Notes: generated from the sequence alone by a model not told the origin. Numbered from the stretch's first letter, positions 6,916-16,022 are shown. The stretch: DNA of 43,288 bases from Clostridia bacterium (GCA_017621885.1 JAGASD010000047.1:1-43288), one strand, 5' to 3'. Numbers and translations: made by a program.

Positions 6916-9681
6916 TTAATCCTCCGATGTATCTACGGCTGAACCGAAGTAATTATGATTACCCGATAAACTGTCAGAGTTTCCGCTAACTGAAGAATTA
7001 TCTGTATTGTTCACAGCAATATCATCAACAGAAAGCTGTTTGGGTGCAGCTGAAGAATTTGCCTGCATTTCATACCATTGCTCTTTAGTAATAAGAACTT
7101 TACGGGGCTTACACCCTTCATAAGGACCTATTATTCCTTTTTCCGAAAGCTCGTCAACAATACGGGCAGCTCTCGCATAACCAAGCTTCAGTTTTCTTTG
7201 CAATAACGTTGTTGAAGCCATCCCCGCCTCTACAACTACTTCAATAGCCTTGGGGAACATTTCATCATCATAATTATTTTCAGTCGGTGTATCAGCTCCG
7301 GATGAACCGCCGTTTTTCTTTTTGCCGTCCTGAGCGGCTTTAAGCTCAATTTCCTGCATAACAGCATCATCATACTTAACAGAGCCCTGAGCTGTAACAA
7401 ATTCAATTACTCGCTCAATCTCATCATCAGAAACGTAACAACCCTGAACACGAACAGGCTTTGAAAGGCCAACAGGACAATAAAGCATATCACCGTTACC
7501 GAGAAGCTTTTCGGCGCCCTGTGTGTCTATAATCGTACGAGAGTCAATCTGTGATTTAACCGCAAAAGCAATACGGCTCGGAATATTAGCTTTAATAAGA
7601 CCTGTAATAACGTCAACCGAAGGTCTTTGTGTTGCAACGATAAGATGCATACCTGCTGCACGGGCTTTTTGTGCAAGACGGCAAATTGAATCTTCAACTT
7701 CGTTAGAAGCAGCCATCATTAAATCAGACAACTCATCAATAATAATAACAATCTGCGGCATTTTAGGAAGACCGTGAGATAAAGCAAATGTATTATAGCC
7801 CTGAAGATTACGAACACCGTTATCGGCAAAAAGAGCATAACGCTTATCCATCTCAGCAACAGCCCATGAAAGAGCACCGGCGGCCTTTCTCGGATCTGCA
7901 ACAACGGGAACCAGCAAATGAGGAATAGACTTATATACGGTAAATTCAACTTTTTTAGGGTCAATCATAATTAGCTTGACTTCATCAGGTGTTGCATTAT
8001 AAAGCAAGCTCATAATCATTGTGTTGAGGCAAACCGACTTACCGGAGCCTGTTGTACCCGCCACAAGAAGGTGAGGCATTTTTGCAAGGTCAGCGCAGGT
8101 TGCAGCACCCTGGATATCTCTACCGAGAGCTACATTGATTTTTGATTTTGAATTTTTAAATGAACCGTTATCAAGAATTTCACGGAGTGTTACCATAGCT
8201 TTTTCAGCATTGGGAACTTCAATACCCACGGCATTCTTGTTAGGAATCGGTGCTTCAATACGAACACCTGAAGCCGCAAGATTCATCGCAATATCATCCG
8301 CAAGAGCAGTAATCCTGCTGATCTTTACGCCCGGCTCAGGCTGAAGCTCGAATCTTGTAACAGAAGGACTCTGACAAATCTCAACAATTTTTGTTCCGAC
8401 GCCAAAGCTTTTGAGAGTTTTTACAATCGTCTCCCCTTTTTCGCGGAGCTCATAGGCCGACCCTGTCGAACCGTTATTCTTTGGCAAATCAAGCAAATCA
8501 ACAGAAGGCAATTCATAGGGTATCTCTTCGGGAACCGCCTCAATCAAATCCACAGATTCCTCAGAGGAGAAATCCTCGTTGTTTTCTTCAATCGTCTCAT
8601 CATCATTTTCTGAAACATCGTTTTCAACGTTGATGCTGTTATCCTGCTGATATTCTTCTTCGTATGCAGATATAATATCATCAAAAACAACCTCTGAAGG
8701 AGCTTGATTTTCTTTTTTCATATCCTCAAGTGAGGGATAAACCTCGGCTTCTGCCGCAGAATCCTCAGCATCCTCCTTGAACAACTCAACTATATCCGCA
8801 ATCTCAACATTTCTGTCAAACACATCTTCATCAGCAATAATGGGATCAACACCGTTATCGGGAATCACAACATCAACGTCATCAATAGGAATGTCGAGAT
8901 CTATTTCATGTTTCTCGACGCGCTCTTTACGTCTTCTTTCGGCAGATTTAGCGCGTCTTTCCTGACGCTCTTCGTTTGTAGAGGTGTAAGTTTCTTTTAT
9001 GTCGTTGATTTTTTCTTCTGCATAATCAGACACTGCCTCTGCAGGCGCCCTTAATGACTGAAGCAATTTCAAAAGGGTTGTACCGCTGAAAAGCATAAAC
9101 AACACTATAAATAATAATATTACAATTATACCTGCAGCAAGTCTGCTTCCACCTGTCAACAAAAGCGGTAAACCACCAAAAAGCGCACCGAAAACGCCAT
9201 ACCCGAAATGCATTCCCGTGCCATTGTAGTTTTTAAAAACATTATATGCATCTGTAAGCTGTTCACCGTAAGTCCTGCCATCCACAGTATTGACTATATG
9301 TAAAAACGATACCAAAAGAGTAAACAAAACAAAGCACTCAAAAACCTTAAACTTATATTTACGGCTATCTCTTCCTATAGCGGCAACAATACAAATAAAA
9401 CCTATAAACAAAGGCATAATGAACGCGTTAACACCAAAAACTCCAAAGAAGAAGTTTCTCAACGCTCCCCAGACACCACCGGCATCCACAATTACAACAG
9501 CCATCATAAAAATAGCGAAAAAGAAACCGATAAGAGCAAAAATCTGTTTGTGCTCACTGCTGAACAATGATTTTTTTGTTTCACTTTGGTTTTTTTTACT
9601 GTTCTTCTTTACATTATCTTTTTTATTTCGGCCTTCGTTTTTTTTCGCCGGACTTTTTTTCTTATTCTGTTTCTGAGCCAA
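6916..9681 (-). CDS. ftsK: DNA translocase FtsK/SpoIIIE
   Basis: 921-residue septal DNA pump that moves chromosomal DNA through the closing septum. Order: Lys/Asn-rich cytoplasmic start (1-40), about four membrane segments (48-210), a long acidic linker (about 225-410), then the alpha/beta motor with Walker A GTTGSGKS (about 540-547) and Walker B IVIIIDEL (about 645), and a C-terminal winged-helix gamma domain (about 805-865, LLQRKLKLGYARAARIVDEL) that reads KOPS/SRS sites. A Ser/Asn-rich tail follows. The start codon is TTG with AGGAG 9 nt upstream; no ATG alternative fits. It is third in the tepA-uppP-ftsK-DUF3006 run; tepA beside spoIIIE is also the B. subtilis arrangement. Confidence 0.96.
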   Translation of the reverse strand: MAQKQNKKKSPAKKNEGRNKKDNVKKNSKKNQSETKKSLFSSEHKQIFALIGFFFAIFMMAVVIVDAGGVWGALRNFFFGVFGVNAFIMPLFIGFICIVAAIGRDSRKYKFKVFECFVLFTLLVSFLHIVNTVDGRTYGEQLTDAYNVFKNYNGTGMHFGYGVFGALFGGLPLLLTGGSRLAAGIIVILLFIVLFMLFSGTTLLKLLQSLRAPAEAVSDYAEEKINDIKETYTSTNEERQERRAKSAERRRKERVEKHEIDLDIPIDDVDVVIPDNGVDPIIADEDVFDRNVEIADIVELFKEDAEDSAAEAEVYPSLEDMKKENQAPSEVVFDDIISAYEEEYQQDNSINVENDVSENDDETIEENNEDFSSEESVDLIEAVPEEIPYELPSVDLLDLPKNNGSTGSAYELREKGETIVKTLKSFGVGTKIVEICQSPSVTRFELQPEPGVKISRITALADDIAMNLAASGVRIEAPIPNKNAVGIEVPNAEKAMVTLREILDNGSFKNSKSKINVALGRDIQGAATCADLAKMPHLLVAGTTGSGKSVCLNTMIMSLLYNATPDEVKLIMIDPKKVEFTVYKSIPHLLVPVVADPRKAAGALSWAVAEMDKRYALFADNGVRNLQGYNTFALSHGLPKMPQIVIIIDELSDLMMAASNEVEDSICRLAQKARAAGMHLIVATQRPSVDVITGLIKANIPSRIAFAVKSQIDSRTIIDTQGAEKLLGNGDMLYCPVGLSKPVRVQGCYVSDDEIERVIEFVTAQGSVKYDDAVMQEIELKAAQDGKKKNGGSSGADTPTENNYDDEMFPKAIEVVVEAGMASTTLLQRKLKLGYARAARIVDELSEKGIIGPYEGCKPRKVLITKEQWYEMQANSSAAPKQLSVDDIAVNNTDNSSVSGNSDSLSGNHNYFGSAVDTSED

Positions 9682-9699
9682 AATTAAAATCTCCTATCC

Positions 9700-10578
9700 T
9701 TACTTAACAAATACTTCTACTGCACCGATGATGCAAACAACAAAACCGAGAACGGTACAATAAATACCGAAATATTTAAACAAGTTTTTATTGATAATAA
9801 CCTGCAATAATTTAATAGCAAAAATACCAACCACCGCAGAAGTAACAACACCCACAATCAACGGAAAAACCGGGATAATCTCAGTTGTCTCCATCGCATC
9901 CTTAAACTCAACAAGTGCGCTTGCTATTACAGCAGGAACACTTAAAATAAAGGAATACCTAACCGCACTTTTTTTGGAAACGCGACAGCACATTGCAGTT
10001 GAAATAGTTGAGCCCGAACGGGAAATCCCGGGAAAACATGCTGCAAAAAACTGCGCAATACCAATCATTGCCGCTGAAAAAGGTGCAACCTTTCTGAAAC
10101 GTTTTGTGTTTTCCGAAACAGAATTGCCCAACAAAACAACAAAGCCTGTAACCATAAAGCAAACACCTTCGGCTTTTATACTGTTGTCGGAACCGAAAAC
10201 ACTGACTAAATCCATAAGGTTGTTGCCGTTACCAACCGGTATTAATAAAAGAAGAAGCGGAACACAAGAGATAATAAACATAAACAACATTCTTCTTGTG
10301 GTAGACATATCCTTGAGTTTAAAAGAAAAATTCTTTGAGAAAATATCCTTTATGCAAGCAAAGAATTCAATGAACAATTCATAAATCGGTTTATAAAACA
10401 CAATGAAAATTGCAACCAGAGTGCCCATATGTAACATTGCCGAAAACAATCCGGCACCTTCAAGGTCCATTCCGGTAAAATGCCTGAAAATCGACATATG
10501 ACCACTGCTTGAAATAGGTAAAAATTCGGTAACTCCTTGAATTATTCCAAGGAATAAAGCCTCAAGTATTTCTTTCAT
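9700..10578 (-). CDS. uppP: Undecaprenyl-diphosphatase UppP (BacA)
   Basis: 292-residue polytopic membrane enzyme that dephosphorylates undecaprenyl diphosphate to recycle the lipid carrier for peptidoglycan and other surface glycans; it also gives bacitracin resistance. Family motifs: GIIQGVTEFLPISSSGH near the N-terminus (E and S/H catalytic set) and PGISRSGSTI in the middle. Eight or so hydrophobic helices. Its ATG overlaps the tepA stop by 4 nt, so translation is coupled. Finding it between tepA and ftsK links lipid-carrier recycling with the division/sporulation DNA pump. Confidence 0.96.
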   Translation of the reverse strand: MKEILEALFLGIIQGVTEFLPISSSGHMSIFRHFTGMDLEGAGLFSAMLHMGTLVAIFIVFYKPIYELFIEFFACIKDIFSKNFSFKLKDMSTTRRMLFMFIISCVPLLLLLIPVGNGNNLMDLVSVFGSDNSIKAEGVCFMVTGFVVLLGNSVSENTKRFRKVAPFSAAMIGIAQFFAACFPGISRSGSTISTAMCCRVSKKSAVRYSFILSVPAVIASALVEFKDAMETTEIIPVFPLIVGVVTSAVVGIFAIKLLQVIINKNLFKYFGIYCTVLGFVVCIIGAVEVFVK

Positions 10579-11336
10579 TGTTCACTAACCTCCACACTGC
10601 TGTTTGAAAAATCATAAAGCGTTTCAAGGGCATCCGAAAGACCTCCAACACTGTCAATCAAACCCTCTTTCACGGCCTGTTCACCGTTCAGAACAGTTCC
10701 GAAATCGGAAACAAGCTCATTATTATTAAGCATAAGACGGCGAAACCGCTCGCCCGAAACGGAAGAATTACGTACAATAAAATCGACAACGCGCTCTTCC
10801 ATTTTTTTTAAATATACAAGAGTCTGCGGAACACCCAAAATCAATCCGTTCATTCTTACGGGATGAACTGTCATCGACGCAGTAGGAACAATAAACGATT
10901 TATCGGCACTGACCGCAAGAGGGATACCGATCGAGTGACTTCCTCCGAGTACCAGAGACACCGTAGGCTTTTTCATCCCTGAAATAAGCTCCGCCATAGC
11001 AAGCCCGGCCTCAATATCACCGCCGACGGTATTAAGAATTACCAGCAGACCTGAAATGTCAGGATTTTCTTCAACGGCAACAAGACGAGGTATAATATGC
11101 TCGTATTTTGTAGCTTTAGTATTAGCAGGTAATGAATAATGACCTTCTATCTGACCGATTATTGTTATACAATGAATGTAACGTCCGTTTTTATTAACGG
11201 TAACACTTCCGTCTGCCGAATCGTTAACTTCACTCAAATTGTCTGCATCATCTGTGCCGTTGTCAGAAAAATCAATATCGGGATTATGAGCTTCAAAATC
11301 ATAAAAACCAAATAAATCGTTATACAAAACTATCAC
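10575..11336 (-). CDS. tepA: TepA/ClpP-family serine protease
   Basis: 253 residues. The ClpP/crotonase-fold core begins near residue 60. Visible elements: ILNTVGGDIEAGLAMAELI (oxyanion strand), GGSHSIGIPLA with nucleophile S135, and MTVHPVRMNG with H158, as in ClpP-type triads. B. subtilis TepA (YmfB), encoded next to spoIIIE, is the nearest match and is thought to act on signal peptides or help export; an N-terminal acidic segment of about 50 residues is extra here. The frame opens with GTG at 11336 but GGTGAT upstream of an in-frame TTG at 11327 makes the latter a real alternative. First gene of its operon. Confidence 0.85.
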   Translation of the reverse strand: MIVLYNDLFGFYDFEAHNPDIDFSDNGTDDADNLSEVNDSADGSVTVNKNGRYIHCITIIGQIEGHYSLPANTKATKYEHIIPRLVAVEENPDISGLLVILNTVGGDIEAGLAMAELISGMKKPTVSLVLGGSHSIGIPLAVSADKSFIVPTASMTVHPVRMNGLILGVPQTLVYLKKMEERVVDFIVRNSSVSGERFRRLMLNNNELVSDFGTVLNGEQAVKEGLIDSVGGLSDALETLYDFSNSSVEVSEQ

Positions 11337-11377
11337 CGATAGTTATTATATCCCACAAACGCCCATTTAACCTTTAT

Positions 11378-11406
11378 ATAATAGCACATTAAACAAAAAA
11401 GTGCAA
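11378..11406 (-). promoter_or_regulatory. Promoter of tepA-uppP-ftsK
   Basis: Minus strand: -35 TTGCAC (11401-11406), 17-bp spacer, extended -10 TGC-TATTAT (11378-11383). Spacer sequence is strikingly like that of the rpsB promoter (T-run, GTT, then TGC before the -10). Divergent from the aconitase promoter. Confidence 0.65.
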
Positions 11407-11458
11407 TATTTGTCAAATTTTATTTATTATTAATATTTTGAATATTTGAATATATCCG

Positions 11459-11487
11459 TTGACAAAGATTGTGAAAAATATTACAAT
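11459..11487 (+). promoter_or_regulatory. Promoter of acn-icd-rex operon
   Basis: -35 TTGACA (11459-11464), 17-bp spacer, -10 TACAAT (11482-11487). The start ATG of the first gene is at 11531, giving a leader of about 38 nt. The operator below overlaps the spacer and -10. Confidence 0.8.
11469..11486. promoter_or_regulatory. Probable Rex operator
   Basis: TTGTGAAAAATATTACAA is an imperfect 18-bp inverted repeat in 7-4-7 layout. Compared with the reported clostridial Rex consensus TTGTTAA-N4-TTAACAA it matches 6/7 in the left half and 5/7 in the right. It covers the spacer and -10 of the promoter for the operon that encodes Rex itself, so bound Rex would block polymerase. The match is read by eye; the regulatory claim is inference. 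Confidence 0.65.
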
Positions 11488-11530
11488 GTTCTTTGTTAAA
11501 AAAATGAACAAGTTATTGGAGGAATTAACA

Positions 11531-13468
11531 ATGGGTCTTACTTTATGTGAAAAGATCATAAAAAACCATCTTGTTGACGGCGAATACGCTCCCGGCAACG
11601 AAGTCGGTATAAGAATCGACCAGACCTTAACCCAGGACGCCACAGGTACAATGGCTTATCTTGAGCTTGAGGCTATGGACATCGACAAAGTAAAAACAGA
11701 GCTTTCTGTTGCTTATATTGACCACAACACACTTCAGACCGGTTTTGAAAACGCTGATGACCACAGATTCATTCAGTCAGTTTGTAAAAAACGCGGTGTG
11801 CGTTATTCACGCCCCGGTAACGGTATCTGCCACCAGGTTCATCTTGAAAGATTCGGTATCCCCGGCAAAACTCTTATCGGCTCCGACAGTCACACTCCCA
11901 CAGGCGGCGGTTTGGGTATGCTTGCTATGGGTGCAGGCGGTCTCGATGTTGCGGTTGCTATGGGCGGTGGTGCTTACTATATTACCGTTCCTGAAGTAAT
12001 CAAAGTTAATCTTACGGGTAAGCTTTCCCCTTACGTTGCTGCTAAAGATATTATTCTCGAAGTTTTGAGAATTCTCAGTGTTAAAGGCGGCGTTGGTAAG
12101 GTTATTGAATACGGCGGCGAAGGTGTAAAAACTCTTTCCGTTCCCGAAAGAGCAACAATCACAAATATGGGCGCAGAGCTCGGCGCAACAACCTCTGTAT
12201 TCCCCTCCGATGAAATTACATATGAATTTATGAAGGCGCAGAGCCGTGAGCAGGATTGGGTTGAGCTCCTTCCTGATGAGGATGCAGAATACTCAAGAGT
12301 TATTGATATCGATCTTTGCAAGCTCGCCCCTCTTGCCGCAATGCCTCATATGCCCGACAATGTAAAATCAGTTGCTGAAATCGGTGAAATAAAAGTTGAC
12401 CAGGTCCTTATAGGTTCTTGCACAAACTCATCACTCCTCGATATGATGAAGGTTGCAAAAATTCTTAAAGGCAAAAAGGTGCATCCTTCAGTTTCACTCG
12501 GTATTGCACCCGGTTCAAAGCAGGTTCTTAATATGCTTGCCCTCAACGGTGCTTTAGCTGATATGATTGATGCCGGTGCACGTATTCTTGAAAGTGCTTG
12601 CGGTCCTTGTATCGGTATGGGTCAGTCCCCCTGCTCTGCAGGTGTTTCATTGCGTACTTTCAACCGTAACTTTGAAGGCAGAAGCGGTACTGCCGACGGT
12701 AAGGTTTACCTTGTAAGCCCGGAAACTGCTGCTGTATCTGCACTCACCGGTGTTCTTACAGATGCAACAAAATCTACAGATGATATTTCAGTAGAGCTCC
12801 CTGCAAAATTTATCATCAACGATAATATGATAGAAATGCCCGCAGCAACTCCCGAAGAGGCCGCAGAGGTTGAGGTTTACTACGGTCCCAACATTAAACC
12901 CTTCCCCAAAACAGAACCCCTTGCAGACTCAATTTCGGCTACTGCTGTTCTCAAGGTTGCGGACAATATCACTACAGACCACATTATGCCTGCAGGTGCA
13001 AAAATCCTCCCCTACCGTTCGAACATACCTCATCTTTCACAGTTCTGCTTCCGTCAATGCGACGAAAACTTTGCTGAGCATTGTAAAGAAGCAGGTTCGT
13101 GCATAATCATCGGCGGTAACAACTACGGTCAGGGTTCATCAAGAGAACACGCAGCTCTTGTACCCCTTTATCTCGGTGTTAAGGCTGTTATCACAAAATC
13201 ATTCGCAAGAATTCACAAAGCCAATCTTGTTAATGCAAGCATATTACCCCTTAACTTTGTAAACGCAGATGACTATGATAAAATTTCGGTCGGCGATAAG
13301 CTTATTCTTCCAAAAATTAAAGAAGAGCTCCGTTCAGGTGCCGATATCACTCTTGTAAACGAAACCAAAAACGAGGAATACAAGCTTATTTGTGATGTTT
13401 CAGAAAGACAGATTGACATTCTTACCGCAGGCGGTTTGCTTGATTATACTAAGGAGGAAAATAAATAA
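11531..13468 (+). CDS. acn: Aconitate hydratase
   Basis: 645 residues. Converts citrate to isocitrate through cis-aconitate. [4Fe-4S] ligands are visible: C297 in IGSCTNSS and C357/C360 in ACGPCIGMG. The N-terminal part has SDSHTPTGGGLGMLAMGAGG; the C-terminal swivel domain (from about 500) has TTDHIMPAG, YGQGSSREHAA and KSFARIHKANL. The length and compact layout fit the shorter bacterial aconitases (Aquifex type) rather than the 890-residue AcnA. The ATG at 11531 has GGAGG 8 nt upstream; an in-frame extension to 11459 overlaps the promoter and is rejected. Its stop overlaps the icd start by one base. No citrate synthase is in the window. The product feeds 2-oxoglutarate and glutamate supply. 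Confidence 0.95.
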   Translation: MGLTLCEKIIKNHLVDGEYAPGNEVGIRIDQTLTQDATGTMAYLELEAMDIDKVKTELSVAYIDHNTLQTGFENADDHRFIQSVCKKRGVRYSRPGNGICHQVHLERFGIPGKTLIGSDSHTPTGGGLGMLAMGAGGLDVAVAMGGGAYYITVPEVIKVNLTGKLSPYVAAKDIILEVLRILSVKGGVGKVIEYGGEGVKTLSVPERATITNMGAELGATTSVFPSDEITYEFMKAQSREQDWVELLPDEDAEYSRVIDIDLCKLAPLAAMPHMPDNVKSVAEIGEIKVDQVLIGSCTNSSLLDMMKVAKILKGKKVHPSVSLGIAPGSKQVLNMLALNGALADMIDAGARILESACGPCIGMGQSPCSAGVSLRTFNRNFEGRSGTADGKVYLVSPETAAVSALTGVLTDATKSTDDISVELPAKFIINDNMIEMPAATPEEAAEVEVYYGPNIKPFPKTEPLADSISATAVLKVADNITTDHIMPAGAKILPYRSNIPHLSQFCFRQCDENFAEHCKEAGSCIIIGGNNYGQGSSREHAALVPLYLGVKAVITKSFARIHKANLVNASILPLNFVNADDYDKISVGDKLILPKIKEELRSGADITLVNETKNEEYKLICDVSERQIDILTAGGLLDYTKEENK

Positions 13469-14634
13469 TGAACGAAGTACAGATTGAAAACGCCCTCAAT
13501 AAATTCAAAGAATTACTCATTGAGCAGGATTCAAGAAATCAGAAAATCAAATCAACAAAAGATTTCAAGGATTTTAAATCTCTTGATAAAATTATTATCG
13601 GTGTTTGCGGTGGCGACGGTATAGGCCCTATCATCACAAACGAAGCTGCTAACGTTCTTAAATTCATTCTCAAGGATGATGTAGACAGCGGTAAGGTTGA
13701 ATTTAAATATATCGACGGTCTTACAATTGAAAACCGTGCCAAGGTTATGAAGGCTATCCCTGACGATGTTATGGAAGAGCTTAAAGCTTGTGACGTTATT
13801 CTCAAGGGACCCACAACCACACCTCAGCAGGGTGACGGTCTTCCCAATATTGAAAGTGCTAACGTTGCTATGAGAAAAGCTCTTGACCTTTTTGCAAATG
13901 TTCGCCCCGTTAAAATCCCCGAAGAAAATATTGACTGGACTTTCTTCCGTGAAAACACTGAAGGTGCTTATGCAGTTGGTTCAAAGGGTGTTGACGTTGA
14001 CGGTGAGCTTGCTTTCGATTTCGTTGTAACCACAACAGAAGGTACAGAGCGTATCGCTAAGCTTGCTTATGAATACGCAAGAAACAACAAAAAGGACCGT
14101 GTTTCAATTATTACAAAAGCAAACATCATCAAAACGACTGACGGTAAATTCCTTAACCTTTGCAAAAACATTGCTAAGGATTACCCTGAAATTACAACAG
14201 ACGAGTGGTATATTGATATTACAACTGCAAAGCTTATTGACAAAAAAAGAAGAACAGATTTTAAGGTTTTCGTTCTTCCCAATCTTTATGGCGATATAAT
14301 TACTGATGAGGCTGCTGAATTCCAGGGCGGTGTTGGTACAGCAGGAAGTGCAAACATCGGTAAAAAATACGCTATGTTTGAAGCAATTCACGGCTCTGCC
14401 CCCCGTATGATTAAAGAAGGCCGCGGACAGTACGCTGATCCTTGCTCTATGCTCAGAGCTGCTGTGCTTCTTCTTTCACACATCGGCAAACAGGAGGAAG
14501 CTGACAAGCTGGAAAAAGCACTTGATATTTGTATGATTACCGAAAAGAAAATGGTTATTACAGGTCGTGACAATGGTTGCACTTGTGAAGAATTCGGTAA
14601 ATATGTGATGGAAACTCTTAAAACTTTAGATTGA
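13468..14634 (+). CDS. icd: Isocitrate dehydrogenase (isocitrate/isopropylmalate dehydrogenase family)
   Basis: 388 residues. Oxidative decarboxylation of isocitrate to 2-oxoglutarate. Family motifs: VCGGDGIGPIIT near residue 45, VRPVKIPEENIDWTFFRENT (substrate loop), TKANIIKTTDGKF, and VLPNLYGDIITDEAAEFQGG with the metal-binding Asp residues, then AIHGSAPRM. Substrate choice (isocitrate, not isopropylmalate) rests mainly on the aconitase directly upstream. Cofactor preference, NAD or NADP, is not settled by eye; co-regulation with Rex favours NAD. TAATG overlap with acn means coupled translation. Confidence 0.9.
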   Translation: MNEVQIENALNKFKELLIEQDSRNQKIKSTKDFKDFKSLDKIIIGVCGGDGIGPIITNEAANVLKFILKDDVDSGKVEFKYIDGLTIENRAKVMKAIPDDVMEELKACDVILKGPTTTPQQGDGLPNIESANVAMRKALDLFANVRPVKIPEENIDWTFFRENTEGAYAVGSKGVDVDGELAFDFVVTTTEGTERIAKLAYEYARNNKKDRVSIITKANIIKTTDGKFLNLCKNIAKDYPEITTDEWYIDITTAKLIDKKRRTDFKVFVLPNLYGDIITDEAAEFQGGVGTAGSANIGKKYAMFEAIHGSAPRMIKEGRGQYADPCSMLRAAVLLLSHIGKQEEADKLEKALDICMITEKKMVITGRDNGCTCEEFGKYVMETLKTLD

Positions 14635-14649
14635 TAAGGGCGATTATTA

Positions 14650-15306
14650 ATGAAAGAAAACAATCAGGTTTCCGTACCTGTTATAAAGCGTCTCCCCCGT
14701 TACCACAGATATCTTGAAGAATTGAAAAACCTGGGAATTGTGCGCATATCATCCAAAGAGTTATCTATGCGAATGGGACTTACAGCTTCTCAGATTCGTC
14801 AGGACCTTAATTGCTTCGGTGGATTCGGTCAGCAGGGTTACGGTTATAATATTGAACAACTCTATAACGAAATAGGTTTGATTTTAGGTATCAACAAACG
14901 CTCTAAAGCAATAATGATAGGTGCGGGCAACCTTGGTCACGCCATTGCAACACATCTTCACTTTGAAAACCGCGGTTTTGATCTTGTAGGTATTTTTGAT
15001 AACAATAAAAACGTTATCGGAACCAAGGTCGGAGGTCGAACTGTACTTGATGCCGATACATTGGAGGAGTTCTGCAAAGCAGAAAAACCCGTGGTTGCAA
15101 TTCTCTGCATACCAAGTGAATATGCAGCAGAAAACGCTGACAAGCTCGTTTCGTTAGGCATCAGAGGTTTCTGGAATTTCACTCAGTACGATCTTATGCA
15201 CCGCTACGGTGACGTTGCTGTTGAAAATGTTCATCTTGGCGATTCGCTTATGACACTTTGTTACCAAATAAATAAATTATCTGATTCGGATGAGGTCCAA
15301 AAATGA
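14650..15306 (+). CDS. rex: Redox-sensing transcriptional repressor Rex
   Basis: 218 residues. Rex binds DNA when NAD+ is high and leaves when NADH rises, derepressing fermentation and electron-transfer genes. The N-terminal winged helix (about 1-80) shows RLPRYHRYLEEL, RISSKELS and GLTASQIRQDLNCFG, all classic Rex. The Rossmann domain has MIGAGNLGHAIA with GAGNLG at 91-96 and a C-terminal domain-swap helix. It follows icd by 15 nt, and its stop overlaps the next start (ATGA). The probable operator at 11469-11486 implies autoregulation together with aconitase and isocitrate dehydrogenase. Confidence 0.96.
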   Translation: MKENNQVSVPVIKRLPRYHRYLEELKNLGIVRISSKELSMRMGLTASQIRQDLNCFGGFGQQGYGYNIEQLYNEIGLILGINKRSKAIMIGAGNLGHAIATHLHFENRGFDLVGIFDNNKNVIGTKVGGRTVLDADTLEEFCKAEKPVVAILCIPSEYAAENADKLVSLGIRGFWNFTQYDLMHRYGDVAVENVHLGDSLMTLCYQINKLSDSDEVQK

Positions 15307-15974
15307 AAAAATTGATGGATATTGATATTGTTGACATTGTCCCCTTTTCAAAGGGTATTATCGTCGCAAGAAAAGACACGCTCCCAAGCGGTAACACAAA
15401 AATTTCATTTTTTACATATGATGTAAAGCTCGAACGCCCTACCGCAAGCACTCGAAGCGCATATTTACTTAACAAATTCGGTGAAAATTTTGAAGCAATA
15501 TCCGAACAGTTAAGCGATTACATATACTGCGATGCCGCAGTTCTTCCGAATAAGCATGTTGCCGTATCTTATTCAAGCGGTGAGCTGGGTCTTTTTAACG
15601 ATAAAGGTGAATTGTATTGGACAAGTGACCTCCAATACAAAGACTGTCCTGTCAGCGGTGTTGCGCCTGAAGGAAAATACATCTGGTGTGTTGTGCCTGA
15701 TAACAATTGTATTGTAAGATACTGTCCCTCTACAGAAAAAATAGTTTTGCGAATCGGCGGAGATTCTTCCACAGCCTTTTTGAATCCCGTTTCAATTTCT
15801 GCATATGAGAACAGCTTATATGTATGTAACTACGAATCCTGCAAAATCAGAACTGTAAATCTCAGGGATTTCACCGTTTCAGATTATAAAATTTTCGACG
15901 AACCTGTTTATCGTTATATTAAAACTAATGACAGAGAATTAGTAGAGCTTGAATCCGGTGTATATATGCTTTAA
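15303..15974 (+). CDS. Uncharacterised beta-propeller-like protein
   Basis: 223 residues, no signal peptide or membrane segment. I do not recognise a named family. The sequence is strand-rich with recurring blade-like units: HVAVSYSSGELGLFNDKGEL, KYIWCVVPDNNCIVRYCPS, ENSLYVCNYESCKIRTVNLR. These resemble NHL/YncE-type propeller repeats, although 223 residues would make only four or five blades. It has cysteines at several blade edges (YCDA, KDCP, WCVV, RYCP, VCNY, SCKI). Its ATG overlaps the rex stop by 4 nt, so it is co-translated with Rex and probably shares NADH-linked control. Function unknown. Confidence 0.65.
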   Translation: MKKLMDIDIVDIVPFSKGIIVARKDTLPSGNTKISFFTYDVKLERPTASTRSAYLLNKFGENFEAISEQLSDYIYCDAAVLPNKHVAVSYSSGELGLFNDKGELYWTSDLQYKDCPVSGVAPEGKYIWCVVPDNNCIVRYCPSTEKIVLRIGGDSSTAFLNPVSISAYENSLYVCNYESCKIRTVNLRDFTVSDYKIFDEPVYRYIKTNDRELVELESGVYML

Positions 15975-16022
15975 TTGGTAAAATACACAAATTAAGCTAC
16001 CACTTTTCTGTAATTTAAACTA

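Noticed and set aside
9791-10384. 197-codon plus-strand frame opposite uppP
   Set aside because: Composition is that of reversed membrane-protein codons; uppP motifs on the minus strand are unambiguous.
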